Under the pieces are notes generated by a model that saw only the letters and a program-made list of their open reading frames with translations, was not told where the DNA came from and did not search any database. A program made the translations under genes and the position numbers. From Tieghemiomyces parasiticus (lineage: Eukaryota; Kickxellomycota; Dimargaritomycetes; Dimargaritales; Dimargaritaceae): 64,000 nucleotides of DNA. Below, piece by piece: positions 21,867 through 32,100 of the stretch (its first letter is position 1; every line of letters starts with the position of its first letter). The stretch spans positions 1-64,000 of the forward strand of contig JANBPT010000085.1 in the NCBI GenBank assembly GCA_027575765.1. The letters are read 5' to 3'.

Positions 21867-23904
21867 TCACAAACGCCATGTAGAGCAGTCAGGATCGGGA
21901 TAGAGCGTATCGAGATTCTCAGGACAATACACAGGAGGGCCAGATTTGAATGCGAAGAACACCTCGGTCCCTACGGGTACGTACCCAGCCCCGGCCGTAG
22001 GCCCAACATTGAATATGGTCTGCCGGTGGTAGACTCGCAACGTTTTGACCCCCAACTGGTTATATATGGCCCGGAACGCCGCATTACCTACAAGCGGGGC
22101 AAATTCCAGCACAACATTGACCGTCCGCCTGCTAATCAGCTCCATATGATTCAGCAGGGTCATGGCCGCCAGGATCTGGGCTACGCCGGCGGCCTTACCT
22201 CGGCCCACAATGTAGACTTGGGCGTCGGCCGGGGACTGCATGATCGCCCGAAAAAACGTGGCGTCGAGGGCGTGTGCAATGTCCCTGGCCTTATCCAGGT
22301 ACCTTGGGTAGACACGGCTGCCCGTCCACAAGGGCGGCCATTGTTGGCCTTCGGACTCGAGGCTCTTTGTGACGGTTTTAAGGATATGGGAGCTTGGTGT
22401 CCAGGTTTGGTAGTTTAGCGCCAGGACCACAGCCTGTTGGTCCTGCGTCGTTCCCACCACCGCCTTCAGTTGACTTTTACCAATGTGCTGGCCGTGGATT
22501 TCAAAAATTTTGGACTCGTCAACACCGTCGTTCTTCGGTTCGCCAGCCCGCTTCCACACGGCCTCGATAAAGCTATGAAAAGTAGATGGATGAGAGAGAT
22601 ATATATACATATACATACATGTATATGTATATAGAAACGGCCGGAATGGTTATATGTAGGGGAGGGGAGGGGATTAGTGCTTAAAATGGCGAAGCGTATT
22701 ATATATACCCAGGGTCAGCCGTCGACTGACTTGGCCACCGTAAACTGGCAAAACCTATCATCAGCGAGGAAAAATAAATAGATCTCACTTACGAGTTCGA
22801 TTTGCGGATAATACCCTGATCTTCTTCCGTAACCCTCTGTTTCATACTTAACCGCCCGAAACGGGTCTCTATCGAACCAGCCTGGGATGAGAGACCCAGC
22901 TGACCGCTGGATTTGGACGGCATAAGGCGATTAGACATGCGGCGGGTTCTAGCCAGAATACCGGTGGGTAGTGGGGCTTGGTATCGAACAACCACCGGGG
23001 GTGCGGTAGGTGTCTGATGCTGGAAATATCCGTAGCGACTTGGATAATACGTCGGTCTCTCCCCTGGGATGGCCCGGGTGACTGGTGCGGCCGAAGTGGC
23101 AGCGGTGTCGCGGTCCTGAGTATCAATCACCGGCTCGTCCGACGTTCGCACATTGACGGGTGGAGGCGTATGGCGAGCCCCTGTCGCTTGACCTACGTTT
23201 CCAGAATCACCATCCCCTTGGTCATCCGAGCCGGGAGATACGCTGAACCCGTCGAGTTTTTCGGTATGGTATGGGCCCGAGGGGTTGAAGGAGGCGTACA
23301 TCCTAGCGTTCCACTCCTGTATTTGGCCCATCATTTCCATGTACCTGTAATATTCCTGCTGCTGGAGCCTCTGCGAGTCGACCATTGGGTGGGTCTGGAG
23401 GGCCGGATTCACGTATCCGCTGGGCTGGATGTCGTAATATTGGGGATCTATAATCGCCGCAGAAGCCCTTGGGTAAGGTCTGCTGAACCGAGGACGTTGA
23501 ATATTGTCGCTTTGGTGGCCCTGGGAGGAGTGGAATGCCTGTTCATCGAATACCGGCGGTGGGTGACTGATACCGAAGTCTAAATTGCCAAAATCTGCCG
23601 GGTGGGTGTAGTACGCGCGTTTGGAGAGGTGTACCTTGGTGGCCCTCGTAGAGCCTCCACTGTCCAAGCTGCCTTGAGCACCGTGCAGAGCCAGCTGAAA
23701 TAACGGGAAAATGGACCATAGGTAAGCCAGGGCAAGTTGGATGAAGGTAGTGCAAGTCGTTAGCCTCAATGGCCATCCAATTATCGTGAAGCTAATACTA
23801 TTTATACCTCGGTGGCCTATGATCGACCTGTATGGTAGATTCTCAAAAATTAAACCCAGGCTCTGTACACTTACCAGTAGCAGAGTTACAGGAAACGCTT
23901 GCAT
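21867..23904 (-). CDS. Secreted class 3 lipase-like pseudoenzyme (lipase B)
   Basis: Exons 23904-23875, 23694-22793 and 22572-21867; phases 0 and 2 join, giving 545 residues. Exon 1 plus the start of exon 2 make a signal peptide (MQAFPVTLLLLALHGAQG). A disordered Tyr/Gln/Pro-rich region follows to about residue 310, then a lipase 3 fold aligned with lipase A: shared LVGNAAF (A: MVGNSQF), YCP and DPDCS blocks. The active site is gone. The elbow GHSLG is GRGKA, the oxyanion ALRGT is ALNYQ, the acid position of NNGKDF is Thr in HRQTIF, and the protein stops before the catalytic-His segment. As in lipase A, the last intron has a phase 2 donor with an internal TAA. The frame is otherwise intact, so this looks like a maintained pseudoenzyme or a recent loss. 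It lies 1.4 kb from lipase A's promoter on the same strand. Confidence 0.8.
22600..22633. repeat. AT/AC/TG-rich simple repeat in lipase B intron 2
   Basis: Alternating TATA/CATA/TGTA dinucleotides just upstream of the exon 3 acceptor; partly self-complementary. Confidence 0.6.
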
Positions 23905-24971
23905 ATTAATGACGGAGTAGTAATTATATAACTGAGGATAGTAAACCGAGCTGGACTTGGAAAAACAAAATATTAGTCACTTAGAAGTAGAGATGAAGCG
24001 AGGCTGGGTCACGGTTAATAACCGCCAGCACAATTTAGAGTCACTTGGCGGACGAAGTGGTAGATATGGTCACTACTACGTTTCGGTGGTCACATTAGCG
24101 ATGGTCTCCGGAGTCTCAGCCGTAACTAGACGATGGTAGTTGTACCGAGAGAGAGGAGAGCCGAAGCAGGTTCGCATGGCTACGTAGTCAGCAAGGAAGT
24201 GGCGGGGGGGGGGGAAGCGCCCGAAGTGTGCAGCCCACGAGGGCGGTCGCACCACATTCTCACCAGCTCAGGTCTACAAGAGGAGGCCGCGTGATGACAC
24301 TGAGTCTTGCAGTGGAGGTTACACCAGGTCCAAAAGAGGTCCTGCTTGCGGCTCGTTCGTTTGTCGTAGACATCGGGACCATAGAGGTTGGGGTGAACCG
24401 AGACGATATGACGAATGACAACAAAATAATAATAGTAATATGTCCATACGAAGCAGGGCGACGGCGTAAGCGCAAAGAAAAATGTTGAAGAAAGGTGTCG
24501 TACAGTACACACAGACAGCTGGTCAGTCGGCGGCAATACAGACATGTTGGTGTGAGTGAGCTGTGGAGCACCGCAGAGCCGACCCTGGCCCACTCTCCTC
24601 TTGTATCGAAATGCGACCACAATCGTATCGGGAAAGGGTTTTGTACCGTCTAGATAGTAGAGTCGGCGCTTGCTCTTTGCTTAGGCGATAAGGGCGGCGA
24701 CCGATCTTGCTGGAGCAGGGGGGGTCTCCGACCGTCTACCATTTAGAACGAACCCTGCAATCATACAGACTAGTCACGGTTAGCAGGAAGTGTACAGCAA
24801 TGTCCGGCGCCAGAACAGCGCCGGCAAGAGGGGAGGAAGTAATATTTTTATTAACATGGCAACAAAGGCCGACGCGGTCAAAGCTCTCCATAAATCATTG
24901 GTTAAAGGTACAAATATGACCCCGCATTGAGGGCAGACATCAGTGGACCAGCCCCTCCCTCTCCTCCAATC
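23905..24971. other. Lipase B promoter / rhomboid 3' flank
   Basis: About 1.1 kb. A TATATAAT run on the minus strand at 23923-23930 lies only about 20 nt before the lipase B ATG. A minus-strand AATAAA for the rhomboid gene lies at 24846-24851. Open frames at 24180-24620 lack family features. Confidence 0.45.
24846..24851 (-). terminator. AATAAA poly(A) signal of the rhomboid gene
   Basis: TTTATT on the plus strand, about 120 nt past the rhomboid stop. Confidence 0.4.
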
Positions 24972-26333
24972 CTATTTGTACATGGCCTTGCAGGAGTCAA
25001 AGATGGCGGCGCAGGTCAGATTCTTACACCACGAGCAGATATCCTCGGGGTCGGTCCCGTTGTAGAAAGTAACGAGGCCCGCCGTGAACAATGTGATAAT
25101 GACGGCGACTGAAATGACCCACGAAATGATACGGATCGTCCTGGTGTACTTATCGAAGGGCAAATTCGACAAAAAGATGAGCCCAGCAAACAACCCGGCG
25201 ATGAACCCGCCAATGTGGGCGAAGTTGTCGATCCCTGGGAGCAGGCCGAGTACAAAAGTGAGGCCGATCGCAATGATGAATTTGAAGAGCTCTAGGGTCG
25301 GATTATGAATAAGGTGCCAGTGAAACAGGATTTCGAGCAGCTGGCAGGCAAACAGGCCCATGAGGGCCCCCGAGGCACCCACGGAGGCGAAGAGCGGCGG
25401 AGACAGGATGGAGCCCAGGACAAGGCCGCCGATGCCGCTCAGAATGTAGATACATCCGAAGCGCCACCATCCAATTTCGCGTTCGAGTTGGGCGCCGTAG
25501 GACAGCTGACTGAGGAGGTTGAAGAGGAGGTGGACGACACCAGCATGGAGGAAGATAGGGAGCACGAACCGGAAGCCCTGGTTGGGGGTCCCGTCGCCAG
25601 AGAAGCCGTTGAATCCGCAGAGATCTTCCCAAGTACACGTCGAGTTGGCGGTGTAGATACCGCCACTGTCCGGGCAGGGCGCGGGCTGGGAGCTGTACGA
25701 CCCCGGACGCATGCACGGCACGAAGCGGGCGCCGTTCCGGATGAGCGTGGTCACAGACGGACCGATCATGTAGTTGAACGGATCGGTCTGGATGGCACTG
25801 CCCGTGAGCTGCTTGTTAGTCACAATTTCTATAATCAAAGCAATAATTTGGGCGAGCGTAAAAGCGTAGACCACCCAGGGCCGGCGCCGGGCAAAGACAC
25901 GCTGGAATCCGCGTGGTGGCGGACCCGTCTGGTGCGGCGGAGATAATGGGCCTCCGTCGTGGCCCTTGAGGTCGACCATAGGAATGTGTGGTGGGGTCGG
26001 GCCGCCATGCTTGTCGGTGGTGTAGCCCAGGTGGGCCGTAGAATCCACATTGCCGTGGTGGAAGGACGGGTTACCCGTGTATACACTGGAGTACGCACTG
26101 TCGTGGTCGGCGGTTATATGGGAGCGGGGCGGGTAGAACGGGTCGTTTGGCAGCGGCGACCCTGGACTGCCCAGGAGGTTACGGTGCGGCTGGGAACCGG
26201 GGCTCCCGAGCGGGTCGTGGAAGCCCGCCTGGCTGCTATGAACAGTGATGCCATCGTTGGGTTCAGGGAACTCACGCGTCGCTGAGTGGGTGAACTCGGT
26301 GTGGTATGGTCCGCCACCGTTGGCGTGGGCCAT
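24972..26333 (-). CDS. Rhomboid-family intramembrane serine protease
   Basis: 453 residues from ATG 26331-26333; the frame extends 17 codons further but without an ATG. Rhomboids cleave membrane proteins within the lipid bilayer. A cytosolic Pro/Gly/His-rich region of about 160 residues precedes TM1 (WVVYAFTLAQIIALIIEIV). The first loop carries several cysteines (CMRPG, APCPDS, STCTWEDLCG), typical of fungal secretory-pathway rhomboids. Then come the HAGVVHLLFN motif, the catalytic serine in SVGASGALMG, and the catalytic histidine in NFAHIGGF two helices later. Six to seven TM segments are visible and the Ser-His dyad is intact. The gene is intronless over this span. The long N-terminal tail resembles RHBDL-type rather than mitochondrial (PARL/Pcp1) members. 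Confidence 0.93.
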   Translation of the reverse strand: MAHANGGGPYHTEFTHSATREFPEPNDGITVHSSQAGFHDPLGSPGSQPHRNLLGSPGSPLPNDPFYPPRSHITADHDSAYSSVYTGNPSFHHGNVDSTAHLGYTTDKHGGPTPPHIPMVDLKGHDGGPLSPPHQTGPPPRGFQRVFARRRPWVVYAFTLAQIIALIIEIVTNKQLTGSAIQTDPFNYMIGPSVTTLIRNGARFVPCMRPGSYSSQPAPCPDSGGIYTANSTCTWEDLCGFNGFSGDGTPNQGFRFVLPIFLHAGVVHLLFNLLSQLSYGAQLEREIGWWRFGCIYILSGIGGLVLGSILSPPLFASVGASGALMGLFACQLLEILFHWHLIHNPTLELFKFIIAIGLTFVLGLLPGIDNFAHIGGFIAGLFAGLIFLSNLPFDKYTRTIRIISWVISVAVIITLFTAGLVTFYNGTDPEDICSWCKNLTCAAIFDSCKAMYK

Positions 26334-29100
26334 GGCGCGACGGATGTTGTAGATGTGGGAGGTTGGTAGTAATGTGCGCGGCACTGGTGGAGCGCGAGAG
26401 AATCGGCTGCGTGAAGCAAGCGACGGTGGCGTTGAACGGCAGTAGGTTTAGAGTCCTGGTGAGGCCAGGATGAGGGCGGGGCTCGATTTTGGTATAGACA
26501 GTGCAAGCGAAGGAGAGATGACAGTGGTCGTGGTCTGCAAGAAGTAGGGAGGTGTTGAGGAGTGGCCACCGGCGGAAGGCGGTAGCGGGGACAGGACTGT
26601 TGTCGGTTGGTGGCAACCCCCCTAGTTTCACCACTGGCTTGGCGGAGACTTAATTGGGAAAGAAAGAAAAAAAAGAAGACCAAAAAAGAAGCGGAGCGGC
26701 CGCCACTGTGATGAGATGCGGGCGGACCCAGGCCCAGGTCCACACACTTGGCGTCGGACCAATCGGGGCAATAGGTGGGACGGGAACTGAACCCTCCCCC
26801 GTTGAACAGGTGGGGGGTTTGTAGGCTTCTCCAGCTACCCTGTTGAGTATTCGAGCTGGTAAGGGTGCCGGGTGACGGCCCCCTTCACTGCTGAGACGGG
26901 CAGTGGTGGGCGATGGCACAGGACGTTGATGATGATGAGCGGCAGGCGACAGCAGCCCTGGTGACACCCGCCAGTGGTGGCGGCCGTAGCGGTGCCACAG
27001 CGGCTGTCCACAACATGCCTGCCTCCTAATGACAGCAGACTGGGCACAGCCATCGCCCGTTAGCCGCTGCGGGATTCTCTGGCCGAAAAACGATCAGCAG
27101 ACACGCCTGTTGCGTGGTATGAGGCTGCCGAGCATCTACACTCACTCCGACGGAGTTGGGGAATATTAATGATAAGGGCGAACGACTAGTACGGCCGCAT
27201 GATTACGCAGTCGTTTGTTTAGCTGTCCGATCGCTGGTAATATTTCGTCATCCCCAAACCAAAACACTTCTATACATGTGGGCTGGGGTGTGGAGGTCGA
27301 TGTAGGTGGTGATTGTGCAGATACCAATGATATTGCGAATGAGTCTATCAAACGAGGCGGACGGGCTGACCGGCCGCATCGGGACTAGCAACGGGGTGGC
27401 TATGCAGCCATGATTATTTTTTTGACTGGTAGAGAATATGTGCACCGCCGCAAGTCTGCCATACACTTTTAAATGGAGGTAAAAGACGGTGACCAATCAA
27501 CACGGCGGAAGTCGAATTAGTCAGTCATGCCAATGTGGATTCAACAGCCGATGGCATACTTTTAAGGCCGGTGAGACTGATTCGAGTCGGAATGGACAAA
27601 GACCAAACCCCTAAACCCCTTGAAATTCCAATGTACCCTGCTGCGACGTACCCTCTTTCCACCACTCCTACAGACTGCTGATTGATTCAGGTGCAACTCT
27701 GTAGATTAGTCTTTAATACTACCGATCGACAGCACGGGAGGACGGGTGAAGGGAAAGGGAGGCGGTGCCGAGCAGGAGGCTCGAATGCGTAAGGCCTGAG
27801 AGGGCGACAACGCCCACCCCCTTGAGGTCCCTTACAAGTTTGGCCCATGGCCTGTGAATGTTAACATCGTGGCCGAGAAGCGGACCACAGACCTCCTGGG
27901 GAGCGACTAGCAGGGCATAGGCGGGGGGGCGCAGGAGGGAGGGCAATGCTTCTTAGTAATCTTCGCTCCGCCCGAATAACACCGGCACCCCTACCTAGTG
28001 GCTTTGATTCGCCAACTTTCCGACAGGTGAAACGGCAGGAGAGCAGCATCACTAGCCGAGACAATCTAATAAATATACACGTCCATTATGTAGCTCCAAT
28101 AAAAGCTATGTCTCATCACAGCCAACCTTTCGAGAACGTCGACGCCAATATTACCCCGCATCCGACTACAATGCCCCAGGTGTGGCCCACGCCCCGCTAG
28201 CTCCGCTCCTGGGCTCACCGTCGATAGCTACTAACACACAACCAAGGTGCAGCACACAACCCACACGAGTGCGGGTGTGGGGATGGCAAAGCATAAGGAT
28301 CTTCCGAAACTATAAGGCATCTTGGGGGGCCAGCCGAGCGTGCTGATCACCTCAACCGTATAATACCCAACTTATGCGGCCGAAAAGGGTTGCTCACAAA
28401 CAGTCTGCACCCTCTGCCGTGTTCTATATTTGCCGTCCTACTGCCTTGTTGCGCAAAATATAGCCGGTAAGAATAGACACGCCCCGCCCTCCCCAGCTGG
28501 CCAACAGCTTTCACATCGACAACTCCGCCCCACACACACGCGCTCTTTATTGTACTCCGCCGCGGTTTGAACGTCGCTCCTACTTCTCCCAGCGCTTCAC
28601 TTTACCAGTAGTCCAAAGCTCCTCTTCCCCGGACCCCGTCGGCTGGTCGGAGCCACTGCACTCTTGACATCCCGGCCCAGCACAGCACAGGGCCTCCTCC
28701 ATCTCCATTCCTGCGGCTTACTTCCATCCCATCTGGTCCCGCCACCCCCCCTCTCGCATCCGATTGCCCCCCCCCCACATCTTCCTGCTCTCTAGGTCGC
28801 CTTTACCACAACCCATCTCCACCCTGCCTGGCTACCCCCGCCTCACGAGCGCCGATACGGCAGCCCCACCCTTCCTTCTTTAACGTCTTTGCTGTACCCA
28901 CTTATAAACCCTCCCATCCTCGTGCCGCGCGCACCAACTCCCGTCGGCTAGGGCAGGTCCCCCACATTCTAGCTGCCACGCCTGCCACCATCCCCCACTT
29001 TTTGCCACCAACGCTTTCCCTGCTCATCTAGCCTTTCCTGCCTATACCACAACCCGCCGGTGCGTTTTCCCGGCGCCCGTGTGCCCTCAGCCCCTCCCCT
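26334..29100. other. Divergent promoter region, rhomboid and Sec7 gene
   Basis: 2.8 kb without a recognisable gene. The last 724 nt (28377-29100) contain no ATG on the plus strand and are C/T-rich, as expected of a long leader for the Sec7 gene. A TATAAA lies at 28903-28908. Confidence 0.5.
28903..28908 (+). promoter_or_regulatory. Possible TATA box of the Sec7 gene
   Basis: TATAAA 193 nt before the ATG at 29101, within the ATG-free stretch. Confidence 0.35.
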
Positions 29101-32100
29101 ATGCCAGCATCGCACCGACTCACAGCGGAAGCTTTCCCCGCGCGGGGTCCGCCGGTGTTCCGTATCCATTCAGCACCTGACACCTCTCCGCGCGCGCACA
29201 ACCTTGGCAAGCCGCATTCCCATCCGGGGCCGGCGTCGCCTGGTCGACTGGAATCCTCGTCGGTCCCTTGTGACGGACCCGTGCTAATGCGGTCCGACGA
29301 CGCACAAGCCTTGTCGCACCCGCACCATACCGCCCCCCGGCTACAGAAGAGTCACCGCCAGGGTCCGCCCCCGTCCAGACACCCACCAGAGACACAGGCC
29401 TCTAATGGCTGGCATGAAGACCGATATCGTCCTCCCTCTGAGCCCGAGACTGAACTCAACCCAAAGCGTGTTAGCCATATCAAGCGGCAGCCGGCCATTA
29501 GTACCAAAAACCCACGCAGTAGCTACCGGTTATCCTGCCGGCCCGCGGCCCCCGCTGGCAGCGTCGCAAATCCACCACCACAAGCCCCACGTCCGCGACC
29601 AGATTCAACAGCTCCGCCTCCTTCCCGGTCCCAAACCCGGCGGCGGCGCAATGCCCGTAAGTCTAAGACGCTCAGTATCATTGGCCAGGACCCCACCCCG
29701 CAGCAGTTGCAGGACATGCTCATGTCCCCGCTGGATGCCCTGATCCGGCACTTCGCTTCTGAACTCGCTGTCCTGGGCCAAGAGGCCAAAGTGCGGGACC
29801 GGCCCGGTCCAGTCATACGTAAGGCACCCGGTCAGGGCCCCCGGCGGGTTGCCATGGCTGACCTAGTCCAGCCGCTGCTGGCCGCCAACAGGGCCGCCGT
29901 GACCGATTCGTCTCCACCCGTCACTCCATCGGCTCCAGCTCGCCAGGGGCAGTCGCCTAAGACGCCTTCTCCGTCTGTCCGCAGTCAATCTCAGGAGGCC
30001 AAGGCGCCCGGTAAATCCACACCATCGGACGACGACCCCGACCCGATACCCCGCTCACCACCCATCCCGCGATCCCGTCCAGTCCAGCGGTCCCAAGATG
30101 TGTTTCAACGGTTGAGCATCTACCGGGAGGCCCAGCGTATTGACAGCGCCAATGGAACGGTCGATACGTCGTTATTGCGTCGATCCCGCTCATTCGCTGA
30201 TTTTTTTAATGTACTCCACGAAAAAGAGCAGGACTTGGCCCGTAGCCATAGCATCTCGCACACTTTCGGGCACGGTTCTCCCAAAGGTCCGATGCCCAAC
30301 CCTCGTTTCCAAGCGGATCAGCGCAGTGGTGTCGGGCGACGACCAGGTCACCCGGTCACTGCGGCCATCCCTAACCCAGCTCCTGCCATTCTCGCCGGAT
30401 CGCCCTTATCCCCCAGCCCCCCACCAGGCTCACAAATCGAGCGAGCCCTCAGCGTACTGCGTACGCTTTACAAGGCAGCCCCGGGGTCAGAAGCTGGTGG
30501 AGGGGAAGAACCGCACCGGGCTGCGGTTTCTACGGTGCGGTCGGCCAGCCTGGGCTCTGCCCGCGCCTTCCGAGGGGCCGGACGACACGAGACCACCGAA
30601 CAACTCGCGCTTAGCCAGGCCCCGCCGCCAATTACGCGGGCCCGGTCGGTGTGCGTGCTACGCGCCCCGGTCAGCCCGGTGTCCCAGCAGGCTGAAGTAG
30701 TAGTGCTTCGTGGTGGCGACGTGATCCTTAACCCAGCCGCCAGCCCACCCTCCTATCGCGCCCCAATACTGCCTCGCCCTAGCGTCGCGGCTCCCAACAG
30801 TACCCCGACCACCCCAGAAGCACCCGCCCGCGCTCTACCCCGGCATGGCACAGGCTCTGGGGCCTCTCCGACGCTTAAGGCCGAGGCTTCCCCCCTACGT
30901 AGCCCGCACAGCTCGCCAGCCCTCTCAGCGCGGTCCATTGGCGCCTCGCCGACCTTGAGCCCGGAGATGGAGGCCAGTTCCGAACCCCGCTTCGGCCACT
31001 TCAGACCCCCAGTGCCCCAGTCCCTAGTCCGCCGGCGGCTTCAGTTTGAACCCATGGCCGTCCTGGTGATTGCGCCCTACGGTACCGTCCCCGAAGACCG
31101 GCCCCTTAGTACCGCCTTGCATCGCCGCTCCCGTATATTCGTGGATAACCCACGGTCGGTGCCCACCAGTCCCACGGTGTCCCCGTGTAAATCTGGTACG
31201 ACAAATTTTGTCCGTTCGACCCCGCGCGCCGGTCACCGTCTCTCGACGATCCAAACCCCCGATAAAGACCCCCCACCGCGACTACGCAAGCAAAACACCC
31301 GGCGCCACCCCATCACGTTTTACTACCAGCCGCAGCACGCCGCTTCGGACGCGTCAGGCGGGGCCCGGCCATCGATGCGCGATAGTATCCAGGACCTGAA
31401 TTACCTCAGCCGTCAGTCGTTCGAACAGCAACTTCTTGACTCGGTGGGTGCAGACACCGCCTCTCACCTGGACCCCTCAGCCCTGACCATGGGTAAGGCA
31501 CGCGTCGACCATCCTCGTCCAATTTCCTTCTTTGCATCCAACGACCCAGACCTCCCACAAGCCCTGTCCAGCCGAGACGACCAGTCCGCCTCCACTTTCA
31601 TCATCCCGCACTCCCTGGTCAGCCGGGCCCGTAAGAACCGGTTCATCCGCCGCGAGGCCCTGAGTATGGTCCTGCTCGACCAAGTGGTGGACCTCCACAT
31701 TGAGGAGATGCAGCGGCAGGCCTCCGAACCCACCCCGCGGATCGGCGGCTTCGGCGTGCCCCATCCAGAAATCACCTTCCTGCGCGAACTCGGCCGTACT
31801 GCCCCGAGCGACACCGATCGTCCGCCGACCGTCCAGACCCCCATTGCTACCGCCGCCGAGTCTGCCCCCGCCTTACCCGAACTGCCCTTCTCAGCATCGG
31901 CCCCCTCGCTAATCGACGCTTCGCGCCCACCACCGCCCGAGGAGGGCCATACATTCGCTGCCGTGTCTCCGTCACCGCCCCCGCCGCCCAAGGACGGTGA
32001 CAAGTCGGCGGCTCGGAACCGTAGTGGCTCCCTCACGTTCGGTAAGCCGGACCCGCCTAAATCGGCACCGTCCCCAATCGCTAGTACTTTGGCCGCAGCG

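Noticed and set aside
25305..25946. Plus-strand 213-codon frame inside the rhomboid gene
   Set aside because: Antisense shadow; the rhomboid motifs on the minus strand are unambiguous.
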